DNA of 64,000 nt, from assembly GCA_023313575.1 (NCBI GenBank), contig JAJTTP010000012.1, positions 62,001-126,000 of the forward strand, written 5' to 3'. The stretch is from Eutypella sp. D-1. Lineage: Eukaryota; Ascomycota; Sordariomycetes; Xylariales; Diatrypaceae. Positions within the stretch are counted from its first letter, which is position 1, and each line of letters opens with the position of its first letter. This document shows positions 11,595 through 23,232 of this stretch, piece after piece. The translations under genes and the position numbers were made by a program. The notes beneath the pieces are model-generated. The model saw only the letters and a list, made by a program, of their open reading frames with translations, was not told the DNA's origin and did no database searches.

Positions 11595-12668
11595 ATGTCT
11601 CTCAATGTCTCTAGATCAGCCGCGGGGCTCTCCCGCCAGGCTTTACGGCGATGCAGAAATCGGCAACTATCACCATCATCACCAGTTACATCGACGGCCT
11701 CACATGTAAAACCCCGGGACACCACTGCCGCCCCTTCTTCTTCTAGGGCGGCATTTTCGACATCCACACCCCGCTGCGAAGCCGCCGCCGCCGCCGCGTC
11801 CGGGGGCAGCGACCGCGAGAAGCCGCGATGGTCCTACACCCCCGAGCGCATGATCGCCCCCTTCTCGCCTCATATCACCAAGAACCCCGCTCGCCGCCAT
11901 TGGGAGGTCAACAACGATCCCAAGAAGCTCGACGCCGCCCTGACCAAGTTCCTCGGCCGTGACGGCGACCGTCTGCTGCCCGAGGAGCTGAAGTGGCTCG
12001 CTGTTACCCACAAGAGCTTCGACCAGGGTCGGAGAGGCTTTAACGATCGTCTGGCTTTTCTCGGTATGTTTTCTTTAGTGGAAGCGTGCCGGAAGTGTAG
12101 ACACAAGTTTACTAACATGTGAACGCAGGCCGCCAAATATGCATCATGGAGGCCACCCAGTCCATCATCACCTCGCCCGCCGACTTCGCCGAACCCCCGA
12201 GCGACGTCTTCGCCGACCGCCGCCAGCCCTTCGAGGACGCCGAGCTCCGGAGCCTCGACAACCTCACCTCCAACCAGCCCAACGACCTCTTCTCCTTCTC
12301 CAAGCTCACCAAGATCGCCATGGATTCCGGTCTCACCGAAGTCGTGAGGTGGAGGCCTAAAATGGTGAGCCCTCCCCCCCACCCCCAAATTCCCTGATTG
12401 CCCTCGACCACCCCTTATTCCCTATTCTTGTTCCTATCCCATCTCTCCTCAAAGCACGTCCACCATCTCTCAGACCTACCTGCTAACCTACATTCCCCCA
12501 ACCTCCCCCCCCCCCTTCCACCAGCCCGAGAACCAAGTAGGCTCCGGTCTCGAACCCGTCATGGCCGGTGCCGTATTCGCCATCATCGGCGCCGTGGCCC
12601 TGCAGCACGGGGGCAAGGTCGCCAGCCGGGTGATGCGCGAGAGGGTGCTGAGGAGGGTCCGGCCATAA
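11595..12668 (+). CDS. mrpl15: Mitochondrial large-subunit ribosomal protein mL57 (RNase III-like)
   Basis: Three exons, 11595-12063, 12129-12364 and 12525-12668, with phase 1 and phase 0 introns, give about 282 residues. The N terminus is rich in Arg, Ser and Ala without acidic residues over the first 40, as in a mitochondrial presequence. The middle contains a degenerate RNase III-like domain, with LLPEELKWLAVTHKSFDQG followed by FNDRLAFLG across the first splice and RQICIMEAT after it. Fungal mL57 (yeast MRPL15) is an RNase III-fold protein of the mitoribosome that has lost catalysis. The closest alternative is its relative mL44. The C terminus ends with a small helical segment containing AGAVFAIIGAVALQHGG. 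A processing RNase III is less likely because a double-stranded-RNA-binding domain is missing. Confidence 0.75.
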
Positions 12669-14506
12669 AAGTCTTGGGGAGGGTTATTAGAAGTCCAACA
12701 AAAAAAATCAAAAACAGAAAAAGGATTGCACGACTTTTCTTTCGGAAAGTTGACCGCCCCCGCCCCCCGCTGTAACAAATAACCATGTACAAAGAAGAAA
12801 AATATTAAAACACCTGGCACCGTGCCGCGTACAACACAAATTTTACGGGGAAAAATTCCTCGAAGCTGTTCGGGAAATCCACTCGTCGGCTCTGATGATC
12901 GTTGCTGCGAGTTCTATTCCTGCTCCTATGACGATGGTGACACGGGCGCCGCTGTAGGCAGGCAATTGTCCCTGATCAATGAACATCTATCTGTAACTAG
13001 CGACACGAATATCGAGTCGACTGAGCGTGACGTGAGAGTACTGACACGTTTCGTCTTTTTTTTATTCTACCGATAACATGTCGTCCGTCCGCCCTTCTTA
13101 ATCAAACCTGAATTTTTAGTATCATCATGTAGATAAACATCCCCCCATCTTAATGACATGTTCGTGGTTCGCTTAGGGTAGGAAGGGAGCATGATGGTAA
13201 TTCAGGCACACACGGTGTAAAGCAGGAGGGGGGGGGGGGGGGGGGGGGGGGGGGCGGTTCGAGTAATTACACTCTCCTTCGGGGATCACAGGCTCGTACC
13301 TGCCCAATAATACCTAAGTAAGTATAGGAAATATGGACGGTACATAGTATCAGAGGACTAGGTAAACTATTCTTCCCCGGATATCAGGTCATGTCAGGCC
13401 TCCCCCTCTTTGCCCTTTACCTATAGACAACAGACTCCTAGGTTAATTCCCTCTACGAGATCAGCAGAAGGGACCAAGGCAAGGCAAGTGGTTCTCTCTC
13501 TTCCTTAGCCGCCCGTATTAATAATAATAATTCCACTTGATACCAAAAACTTACGAGAGACTAGGGGTGGCTCAGCTGGGAAGTTCTGGTGTGATCTCAA
13601 ATTGGATGTCCCGGAAGGAAACACCACGCAGACATGCCTGGCGGTTTGGCAAATGCCTACTTGGATGGTGATGGGTTGCAGAAAGGGGGGTACTTCGTCT
13701 GGGAAAGTACACCCCAGGGACGGAGTTCTCATTATTATACTTACTTAGGAGCCTTACATGCAATGCAAGTAGTTAGGGGTCAGGGTGAAACACTAGAAAG
13801 TCAAGTTACAAAGCCCTTCGAATCTACACTTGACTGGTTGCTGAAAATGCCAATTCTGTCGAGGTATAATAACCCTATGTTTCATGTTTAGGAAGGTACT
13901 CTGTATTCTGCGATTAGCAAATACATATATGCTTTCATTGTTATACCGTACAAGGCCACATACAATATCGAAACCGTACCTTCTCTTCCTACCAGTCTAT
14001 TAGGCAGTCATCGCGTTTCCCCGCGCAACCCTATGTATTCTACCCAGTCCTTCTCTATTTCACGCGGTTGTATGCCTAAGGGCGTGTGTCTCGCGTCTCA
14101 TCATCAACAGTAAGGAAGGAACTGCCAACTTGACCGCGTATCTTGAACGTACTTTTAGGCATCCATCTCTCTCAGAATATTTCCCTACTCAACACTACTC
14201 GATTCTTCTATCCAAACTTATCCATCCTACTGCACTCTCCCTCAACAGTTTCTTTCCAACTACAACCTCTTCCCAAAAATAATCCTACTCCATATTCTTA
14301 TCACTTTTCATCACTCTTACTTGTCACTGACATCCTCATCACTTCGACATCTGATAACTATCAAATAATCAACTTCACATATCCCCGCAGACCAATCTTC
14401 ATCTTCCTCTTCTCCATCATTATTTTCATCATTGCCAAATCCATCATCATCATCATCACCTTCTTCGGTACCCATCTCATCATCATATCCAGTATCCGAT
14501 CTTACA
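12669..14506. other. Intergenic region with long G run
   Basis: Holds no gene that I can support. The main feature is a run of 27 G at 13228-13254. The stretch at about 14150-14500 is very pyrimidine-rich and looks like the 5' leader of the AT-hook gene that follows. Open frames here are repetitive Ile/Ser/Phe translations of that tract. Confidence 0.5.
13228..13254. repeat. 27-base G homopolymer
   Basis: Uninterrupted run of 27 G on the plus strand, ended by C at 13255. A run of this length can form G-quadruplexes and is hard to sequence, so its true length is uncertain. Confidence 0.9.
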
Positions 14507-15231
14507 ATGGCTCCCGTGGTTCCCGAGACTCCCCAGACTCCCCAGACTCCCCAGGCTCCCCGCAAGGGCCAGGGCCGTCCCGCCCCGGATTCAGACGGGG
14601 GCAAAGTCATTATCGCCCTGTGCAACCTCCTCGCGGGATGCGAGTCCTTCAAGATGGACAATGCCAAGATGGCGCCTATCTTAGGCATCACTCACTCGGG
14701 TAATGCGTAAGTTAATGCAACCAACCACACATACCCTAATATCCACACTCCCACCCCCTCGCCAGCCATTCCATCTCCTCTTTTCTTTATTTTTCTTCTT
14801 GATGGTTGCGAAATACAACCTAGCTAACATTGCGACCTCACTGCAGCCCACGCACCGTGAACAGAATGGTCAATCCCTACGGGTTCCAATTCAAGGGCGG
14901 CAGGATTGTCAAGGATGGCGATACCAACTTGGGCACTGCCGCTACCCCCGACGGGAAGGACAAAGGTGTTGATGCCGGCAACGGCAACGGCAACGATAAC
15001 GGCAACGATAACGGCAACGAGAATGGCAACCATGGCGAGAACGGAATGAACGGTGACGACGGTACCATCGACCCCTCCAAAATCGAGAAGAAGCAGCCGG
15101 CCACGGAGGCTCGCAAGGGAAGGGGCCGCCCCCGCAAGAACCCCGTCGCGGCTAAGAAGAGAAAGCTCGATGTTACCGAGGAGGAGCACGTGGAGGACAA
15201 CGGCGCCGTCTTCCAAGAGGGTGAAGTCTGA
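14507..15231 (+). CDS. Small AT-hook protein, putative DNA-binding
   Basis: Two exons, 14507-14706 and 14847-15231, joined in phase 2 across a GTAAGT...CTGCAG intron, give about 194 residues. The start at 14507 is the ATG following a long pyrimidine-rich leader. Residues about 33-88 form a compact, partly hydrophobic segment (IIALCNLLAGCESF, then MAPILGITHS, then NPYGFQFKGGRIV) that resembles small helical domains in fungal nuclear proteins, though I cannot name it. An Asn/Gly repeat (NGNGNDNGNDNGNENGN) follows. A clear AT-hook core, GRGRPRKNP, lies near residues 157-165, followed by a basic AKKRKL stretch that fits a nuclear signal, and the tail is acidic. It probably binds AT-rich DNA in the nucleus. 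Target and function are unknown. Confidence 0.7.
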
Positions 15232-16172
15232 ACCAGGCACTACACATCGTTCACGGCAACTTCTACTGAGCCTGCAAGGATAGTCATCACAGCACGGTGA
15301 TTCAGGATCTGAGATAACGCTCTATCGGTTTCTTTTGCTTCTTTAGGCACACATATCATGCATTGCAGAAAACATCTACACAGGTCAGGGATCCCAGGGA
15401 AAATTTGCGGGCTGAGGTAGTTTTACGTATCACGATGAAATGAAGAACACGCACCACTCATAAAACTTCCGCATCTTACTACCTAAATGTAAAATCTGCA
15501 TATCGCGCAGTTGTTGTGAAGGTGTGAGTGAGTACTCGGAAGCGATTTATATGTCCAACTTAGTTGGTCCCTTCCAAGACATTAGGCGCCGACCTGCTTC
15601 ATGCTACCTTGTATAAGAATGCTCGCTTTCACCCAAGGCAGCAATTTTCTCAGGTCTAACACCCGAATAGGTACCAAAAGAAGAGTAGCAATGGCCTTGC
15701 CGGCGACACGGGGCCCACGCAGGGGTGCGAAAGATCGTTGCCGGAGCTAAAGTAAATGAGATAATATGACGTCTTTGGGGGAATTGCCATGGATGCCGCT
15801 TTGGTTAACGTTGCCCGGGATACGTGGTTATATGCCTCCGTTTACCTTGTCTCGGTCAGTTATCAGCATTAACGCATATGGAGTCAGTAACTATCAAGTA
15901 ACACATGTACATGTAGGTATATTACTAATTACGAGTACATACTGCTGGCCTGGGCAGTGCACAGGTTACCTACTTCGGCAGTGTAAGTACCCACATATAT
16001 GGGCCCAGCCCCTATCCCCCTTAGTCCGTCCGGCGTAAATCCGGCTATCCTCATTATCGGGTGCGGTCTGCAAAAGACCATTGAAATCGTCCAGTATAAC
16101 TAATCTAGGTACACACTTAGTCCTGAAACCATTCTCGTTCTTAGTTATAAAAACTGAACATACTTGAATCAG
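15232..16172. other. Intergenic
   Basis: I see no supported gene. It is bounded by the 3' ends of two convergent genes, so it probably holds their terminators and polyadenylation sites. Confidence 0.5.
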
Positions 16173-17894
16173 TCAGGTTTCTGCCGCCGAGTCCCCCCCT
16201 CTACCGGTTGCTGGTCTTCGTTTGGATTTAACAGCTGCTCGAGTCCTGAGTGGTATCTCTCCCCGCGAGTTGCGGACCCAGGGGTCCGCCTTCGCGCTGA
16301 CGAGCGCGCGGGCAACACGCTTGGCCGCGTCGGAGCCGTAGCGGCGGATAAAGTCGCCGTGACACAGCAGGTGCAGTGCCGTGTCCCCATCCTTGTTCTG
16401 GGTATTTAGGTCCGTACCGGGGACCGAAATTAGGTTCTCGATAGTTTCGATGGGATCCCCCTCACCTTCGTTGCTGCTTATCGCCGACATCAGCACGGTG
16501 TTGCCGCGATCGTCTTTGTGTGAGATGTCGAAGCCCTTTGCGATGAGTGTCTTGACGACCTTGGAAAGGTGGCGTTTGGCGGCCGTGGCGAGTAGAGCCT
16601 GGCCATTTCCTAAATTCAGAACGGGATTCGTCCCGTCCTTTTCAAGGATCAGGAGTATTAGATCCTCCTTCGCGGCCTTGTTCCTGACTGCCTGGACTGA
16701 TGGAAACGAACTTTCCGGCCTGAGTGGGTCAGGATAATTGGACCGGGCGCACCACTCGGGTCTCGGGTCAAATTCGTCACGATCAGGATCGGTCAGGTCG
16801 TATGGCACGAGCATTACCCTCTCAATGGCCTCGATGTGTCTCCCGAGGATCTTGAGGTTAAATCTCACATCGGCCCTAGGGAATGGCCTGTCACGGGAAT
16901 GGGCAACGCGCAGAGCGATGTGTAATTTGTTTGATCGATTATCCCAGACGCCCCCTCTGGTTAATATTAGAGCAGCATGATACTGGGCGCGCCGGCATGC
17001 ACCGAAGAACACCCTTTTGTCGGTCATGGTCTTCGATCCGAGGTTCCTGCCAGCCTCGAGAAGTACAGGAACCACCTTCTCCGGTGCTTCCCCAAATACC
17101 GCATAGAGAAGCGGCGTGCGGCCGAAGTAGTCGGGTTCGTCCAACCCTTCGGCTTTGGGAATAACATACTCTAGTGTCTCGGGGCAGCCGAACCAGGCAG
17201 CCGTGTTCATTACGAGTTTATACGCCTCAGGCGAATAGGGCTCGTGGGAAACGCCATCAAAGGACAACGTTTCGGGTGAATAGATTCCTTCTAGAGTCGC
17301 ACTGGCACCTCTAATGACCAATAGCTTGGCGATGGCGTCCTGTCCAAAGCAGAAGGCGGTGTGCAGCAGTGACCACGGGTGTTGACTAGGCACTGGAGTG
17401 AGCGCCATCATATCGGCGTTCCGGGGGGTTTCGCAGCTGCAGAAGCCCGTCGAAGAAACGTTCACTCGAGAGTTGTGATCAAGCAAGAGCCGCACCATTT
17501 TCTGGTTCCCGCGTATAATGGCTAGATGCATCGCAGTCCAGGAGAATTCTTTACCGGCGATGCCTGGGGTATCCAGCTCCCTCCGAGGTCTCCCTCCATC
17601 CATCATATGATCTACCTCCTCCCTGGGATATGCCGAGATCCAGACTGTATTCGGGTCGGCGCCGGCAGAGATGGCCTTCTCAGCGACGTCATAGCTGTCT
17701 TTGTACACCCCCCAGAGCAACGCATTCGGACCGGATGACCGCGTTTGTTGCGCGTCAAGAATATACATCCTAGGATTGGCACAAGCATAGACACGTCGAC
17801 ACGTGGTGGAAAAGCTAGCCAAGTCGCTGATGGAATCGATGTTCTTGCATATCAGAAGAATCAATTCAGAGGGAAGGTTTGTTATTTGCGCCAT
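16173..17894 (-). CDS. F-box and ankyrin-repeat protein
   Basis: Single-exon gene of about 573 residues. The first true ATG in frame is at 17894, giving MAQITNLPSELILLICKNI. This is an F-box: LPSELILLICKNIDSISDLASFSTTCRRVYACAN spans about 6-40 (written here in parts: LPSELILLIC, then DLASFSTTCRRVY). Ankyrin repeats follow: SWTAMHLAIIRGNQKMVRLL, SLLHTAFCFGQDAIAKLLV, GRTPLLYAVFGEAPEKVVPV, RGNTVLMSAISSNEG and DGDTALHLLCHGD. Fungal proteins of this layout are often expanded families and may act as SCF substrate receptors, with the F-box binding Skp1 and the repeats binding the substrate. The tail ends in a basic, Arg-rich stretch. No substrate can be inferred. Expanded F-box/ankyrin families are often lineage-specific. 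Confidence 0.85.
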   Translation of the reverse strand: MAQITNLPSELILLICKNIDSISDLASFSTTCRRVYACANPRMYILDAQQTRSSGPNALLWGVYKDSYDVAEKAISAGADPNTVWISAYPREEVDHMMDGGRPRRELDTPGIAGKEFSWTAMHLAIIRGNQKMVRLLLDHNSRVNVSSTGFCSCETPRNADMMALTPVPSQHPWSLLHTAFCFGQDAIAKLLVIRGASATLEGIYSPETLSFDGVSHEPYSPEAYKLVMNTAAWFGCPETLEYVIPKAEGLDEPDYFGRTPLLYAVFGEAPEKVVPVLLEAGRNLGSKTMTDKRVFFGACRRAQYHAALILTRGGVWDNRSNKLHIALRVAHSRDRPFPRADVRFNLKILGRHIEAIERVMLVPYDLTDPDRDEFDPRPEWCARSNYPDPLRPESSFPSVQAVRNKAAKEDLILLILEKDGTNPVLNLGNGQALLATAAKRHLSKVVKTLIAKGFDISHKDDRGNTVLMSAISSNEGEGDPIETIENLISVPGTDLNTQNKDGDTALHLLCHGDFIRRYGSDAAKRVARALVSAKADPWVRNSRGEIPLRTRAAVKSKRRPATGRGGDSAAET

Positions 17895-20142
17895 TATCAC
17901 AAGAGCAATATGAAGATGATTGAAGTTTATACTGGGTTGTAGTGGCGGGCTGAGATGTCGTTTGTCAATGTTATCATTATCTGCCAGGGGAAATGAGGGG
18001 ACAAGAGTATTGCGTCACAAGAGAGTGGGAATATGATTACCCGAGTAAGATGTTGCATTTTGGTCAGCTGGACAAATAAGTATTTGGTAATAATGTCTCA
18101 CCGATATAAGCAAAGGAAAAAGCAGAGAAAGAGGAGTATGCAGCTATACAGTGTATGTAATTCACGTAGCTGAAGGCCTAAAAGGATTTGTGGCTGCAAA
18201 GGGCTGAATTCTGTCCCTCTTCCCATACAATCCTACCGTCTATATAAGGATGTGAAAACGTAGTCTAGGAACCGGATAGGCAACTGTATATGGCGATATC
18301 CGAATGAATAGCCAGTCATTCTTTCATAATAATCTAGTCTGACAGTCTTCATAAGCCCTGCACGGATACGATATACCTACTGAGAGACCGATCAATACCA
18401 CTCAAGCTTCGTCAAGTACTGGATCGGCGTCCGTGTCATCATGCTAGGCATTCACGTAAGAGTGATCGGGCCGCGTGTAGACGAGAGTCCGCGCGTGCAG
18501 TGTAAACACTCGAGACCGGCTACCCCGCTGGAATTTAAACTGCGCCATATCAAAGGCTCCGTACATCCACGTGCGGAATGTTCACAGTTCACTTACCCCT
18601 CGAGGAGGCGCGCCCGCAGAGTCTCCTCCAGAAGCTACGGGCAAGTATCTCCAGCCCCAGCTATTCCATAGCCTGGTTCTGCTGAAGCCTTAAAAGCCCG
18701 ACGCAGGCCTGCTGCGGCGACCCGCTCAAAATCACGGTCTTTATCAAGCCCTACGCAAGCAGTGCAGCAGCGCGTCCGTTATTCCCGATATCCGGGTCAC
18801 CTGGTGTGTCGTGCGGGTCATCGCTCACACTGCCAGGCACCTCAGAATCAGTGCCCTATTCGGTCATGATGCTACGGTTATTTGGGATAATAGTGCAGAG
18901 TTCCGCGACTCATAGATGGCGTTTCCTTCTCTGCGAACTCAGACCGAGTCCAAATGATAGTGGTGCACCTCATTGGGAATCTTCCAAGCTCGTTCAAGTC
19001 CGCCATCACCTCGCAATACTACTACATGAATATCTCCTTTGAGCTCGTCGTAACTTGAGAAACCTAAGAAATACTAGACAATACCAATCACCGTCTATCC
19101 GCCCCTCACGGCTCCGGTGCCATCACCAGAGGTGGTGAATTCCCCCATTGACGGTACGGCCGACACTATCATACCGTCGTGCGATGAAGAAATAAAATCA
19201 TCAACACCACCGGAATATCGGAGAGCAGTTTCTATATAACTATAAAATGTAATACAACAGATAAAAATCGCTGCATCGGACTTAGTTTCGGATTTCATAT
19301 TTCGAATTCGATCCTGTGCAGTGAACAGCGATTTTTGTCCGTGCTCGAAGCTTCACTAGTGGCTCCACTATTCCCCTATTTCTTTGGACCGGATACTGGT
19401 TGTTTAGCCTTTTCTTCTTCCTCATCAACGCATCACGCTTTCGCTATAGATTGGCTGAACTACCGACTCGTGGATCGTCGTCTATCAGCATGCCTACGGT
19501 CTCAGTCTTAGTGATATAATACAGTGAATTCACATATATATGTTTCATCCTTTTTTTCCGTCGTTCACATCGCACATTATACTTTGACTGATACCATTTA
19601 CTACTCCACTGAGCCCACTCAATCCAACAATCCGTAATAAGTCCTAAAATGGTCGTTGAAGATACCTATCTGACCTCCTTAGAGGCTAGATCATCCCTCC
19701 TCATATGCTACGTCTAATAAATAGCAATCAGTATCGAGGTCGTCATGCCTAAATGCTAGGAACTTGCTCTCAGTAAGATGCATCAATATCCACCTAGAGC
19801 ATCCTCACTTAAGCACACGCCCATGCTAACGCCACTAGTATCGCCGTCATCGCTGTCCCTGCACATAGTCTTGCTGTCACTCATGTTCGCTCTCCTACTC
19901 CTTGTAAATTCCCTCCTTTCCACCCTTTCCCTTTCCCCCTGGTTCCTAAGTAGCTGCATCAGCTCCTGGCTCTCGTTCTTAATTCCCGTCGACATTGCTT
20001 CCCGGGTGTGGCCGCCCGGGTCTGTAGTCCTGACGACCCACAGTTGGCGGTATCGACACGGCGTTATCTATTGATAGGGTGGAGCGGTTGCACTCGCTGT
20101 CAGTAAATGATCTAAATACCCACCTATCTCGGGAATGCGGGT
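17895..20142. other. Intergenic
   Basis: About 2.2 kb with only short, unsupported open frames on both strands. The part just after 17894 is the probable promoter of the F-box/ankyrin gene. Confidence 0.5.
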
Positions 20143-21015
20143 TCAAAGTTGTATTTCATGGGGACTTGAGCAATATATCAAGAAACTCACCATCGGCCAC
20201 ATTTGCTTGACGAGGATTGTGCGGAAGGTATTAGGTTCCAGCGCGCAGCCCATACAGAACGGGATCGCGAGGTGCAGCCGACTAGACCAATCTTTCGATT
20301 CCACCATCCAAACTGTGGCTTCTCGATGGCAGACGTTGCAAGGAGGGTCAAGTGGGTCTGTCCAGCCCGGCGGCTTCGACGAGGCAATTGCTGGCTCATT
20401 TACGGTACCATTTCCAATGGTGTAGGGTCCCGAGGCGTTGTTCGTAGTCGAAAACCCCGTCTCGGGACCCATTGTTTCGGGAGCTAGCGACAAGTAGGTG
20501 TTTAAAGGGCGTCTTTCACGTGCCACCTCTCCTACCGGAGCTTGTGGATGAGCGACCCGGCGAGTGTGCGGATTGCTGCCCTCGAGCGTTGAGACCACAG
20601 ATGGCACGTGATTTCCACGCCTGGACGTGGCTACCGCATCAGTCTCGTCGTTGCCGTTCAGGCTCTGCAGAGGTGAAGGAGACCGATCTCTGTCGGGCTC
20701 TAGCTCCTCAGAATCAGTGCATAGATACCGTGGCCGACATGGCTCAGGAGTATGAACATGTCGAGTGACGGTACTATACTCATACTCTGATTTCTTCAAG
20801 AATGAGTCGTCGCGCACCATCATACTAATGTTGGTGCGGATTGTGGATTTCAAGGTCATAACCTCGATGTATCCCGTATTTCCGCCCCCTGGTGACGGTA
20901 GGTAACACTCCTTGACGGGAAAATGGTGGGCTGTCTGCTTGAGGATCCTGTTGAAGCGCTCCAAGACCTCAACGCGGTTCGCGCGCATCTGGCACCAGTG
21001 CTGTGTTGCTGTCAT
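20143..21015 (-). CDS. Unrecognised protein with C-terminal Cys pairs
   Basis: A minus-strand open frame; the first true ATG is at 21015 (MTATQHWCQMRANRVEVLER), although the frame stays open upstream to about 21156 and could be entered from an upstream exon. Read to the stop at 20143 it is about 290 residues. Strong donor GTGAGT at 20190 follows the codon for Met in KQMWPM, so a short terminal exon near 20080-20050 is possible. The middle is Ser/Pro/Arg/Glu-rich and disordered. The last 60 residues carry PPCNVCHREATVWMV and PFCMGCAL, two CxxC pairs that could bind zinc. I recognise no family. Its length and the conserved-looking Cys pairs argue for a real gene. Confidence 0.5.
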   Translation of the reverse strand: MTATQHWCQMRANRVEVLERFNRILKQTAHHFPVKECYLPSPGGGNTGYIEVMTLKSTIRTNISMMVRDDSFLKKSEYEYSTVTRHVHTPEPCRPRYLCTDSEELEPDRDRSPSPLQSLNGNDETDAVATSRRGNHVPSVVSTLEGSNPHTRRVAHPQAPVGEVARERRPLNTYLSLAPETMGPETGFSTTNNASGPYTIGNGTVNEPAIASSKPPGWTDPLDPPCNVCHREATVWMVESKDWSSRLHLAIPFCMGCALEPNTFRTILVKQMWPMVSFLIYCSSPHEIQL

Positions 21016-23232
21016 TTTGGATAGGTATCTGTTACCCACGTCGGTGCTATTTGGGGTATGGCTTAGGGAGGTATTTTGAAAAATGCCTTTCGAAATCCTA
21101 GCTGGAACAGCTTTTGCTGGAATGATGCCCTCGAAAATATACTGTCTCGAAGACACTGTAAATATATCGCGACAGTAATATGCGTAGAAAGATAAGAGCT
21201 GATATTGTTTTCACGAGATGTATAAGGAATGAAGAAGAAAAATTGGAAAGTGAAACGACTGGGTGTGTAGAAAAACGGAACTAAAGAAAAAAGCACTTTG
21301 TGCCAGAATTTATACCCCAACATGACAAGACTACCTTCTTCCTAACAGGCACGCGTACATACAAAGTCAAAAATTGTAGTTTCAAGGTAAATTGAGTTCG
21401 AGTTGCAAAAATGAACTTTGTTTCCTTGGGAAACAGATTCTCTATGATGATGCAAGGCATCCCAGAAGTTTAAGTTCAGAGCGCACCTCAAACTCTACCA
21501 CTCTCATCGGGACTCTCAACCACTACCATAATTCCAGTGAACATAGGAGGAATGGAAGAGGCCATAGAAACTTTTCAAGATTGGTTACAATGCTCGTTAC
21601 TCACTGCCCTGGCAACCAACTATCAATAAAGTCGTTGGCAGGTTACAACGTTGAGAACGTAGTTCCCATATATACAATGTTCTCTCCGCTCTGTGTACAG
21701 GGCTGGGGAGTAAAGAAGATCCTTCTCAAGTTAAGGCTGTCATGGAGACCAACAACTATAACTTACACCTAACGTTGATGGTTTAAGTTTACCCAGACGC
21801 ACCCTCATAACTATTAAGAAACTTCCAATGCGGAAGTCTGTAAGCTTCTCTGTCATTTATCCATTGTCACACGGTGCCAAGTGACATAGAGGCTTCGCGC
21901 GGTAAGCCTACACGGTCTAGTAGCTATTGACTAAAGCTGAAAGGTAAAGGTTCATATATATTGTCATGAGATTCGGTATAATGTAAGAGATAAGAGCCGG
22001 AGGATCGCTACCAAGTAGCTTGATAGTATGAGTATAGGTCAAATAGTGATTGGACTTTGTCCGCTTTTCATAGCGAAGTATGGTCTATTGTAGCCCGTAC
22101 ATACAGGTATATGGCTTGGATTACACACCCAACCACGCGTAGGTACCCATGGGTAGAAAAAGAACCTCCCCAAATGGGGGTTCGCGGGCACCCAACGGGT
22201 ACCCACCTCAAGCCATAGATAGGGGAAAAGACCGCTATTGGCGTCCCTGTCCCCGTATAACATGTCACAGAAGGACTTCTTCTAAGAGAACAGGCGAACT
22301 TTCAAACATATCAAGCCATACCCCCCAGCTCAGTAAAACCCATCCGGTCCTCTTTCCCGCTTAAACTCCTATGGTGCAGTATGCAACCATCGTGCCGGGC
22401 GTCACTCAGGGTTCGTCAAGACATAAATACCAACCAACCGCACAACCCAAATTGATGAATAGTCATGCAAAGCGAGCGCCAACGCTCTTTCCGGGGAAAC
22501 CTTGTCAACCCCCTATAGACGTTGAGAAGGCCTCTCCTGGTGGAGCCGAGGGTCTGGTCGTAGACCCTGCTCGCTTACCTTGCGGGACCTCCACACTCCT
22601 GAACTCGCTTCTTTAGGTATGTAGGAAGGGCAACCACGCCTCCTCACATTGTCTGCAATCCACCCGTCCGCCTGCACAGTACTACGAATCAAGATAGGTA
22701 GGCAGATGAGTAGGCAGTTTAGACATTTAATAAGACAAGAACTTTTAAAATTTCCATTTTTTCTTCTTTTTGCGGGGGGGGATGGCGTCCGTAACGATGC
22801 ATATCTACAAAGAAGCACGGGCTTTCTTTTTTTGCGTCCAGAAAGAGAAAGAAAGTCCCTACTCCGACCCCAACTTCCTCCATTGGTTCATCCATCCGAT
22901 TACGATAATTGATCCGATTCCCAAACCAACAACACCCCAACCAACCTTGCGCGGCGTAATCCCCGTTTACTGCTTGCTATGTAATATTTTTTGTGTGAAT
23001 ACGCTATCACGGCGCGCCGCTACGTTGGTAGCTATCGGTGTCTGTATACGCTTTACGCCCCATTTTTGTGTTCCATGGCTCAGCGCATATTCCGCTCTTT
23101 CCCGAGCGGGATTCAGACAGCGCCGACATGAAAGTAGTCTCCGATGAGAAGGACGGTGGTTCTTTCGGCTCTGGGAATAGGGGCCTAGGAGCCCCACCTA
23201 CCCCAGGGTCCTGGACGATGACTTTGACGCAA
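21016..23232. other. Intergenic
   Basis: No supported gene. A GGGTACCC-type palindromic word recurs between about 22140 and 22205. The last part is the 3' flank of the convergent-side ABC transporter gene. Confidence 0.5.

Noticed and set aside
14143..14506. Ile/Ser/Phe-rich plus-strand frame upstream of the AT-hook gene
   Set aside because: It translates a pyrimidine-rich leader. The gene's own ATG at 14507 is in a different frame.
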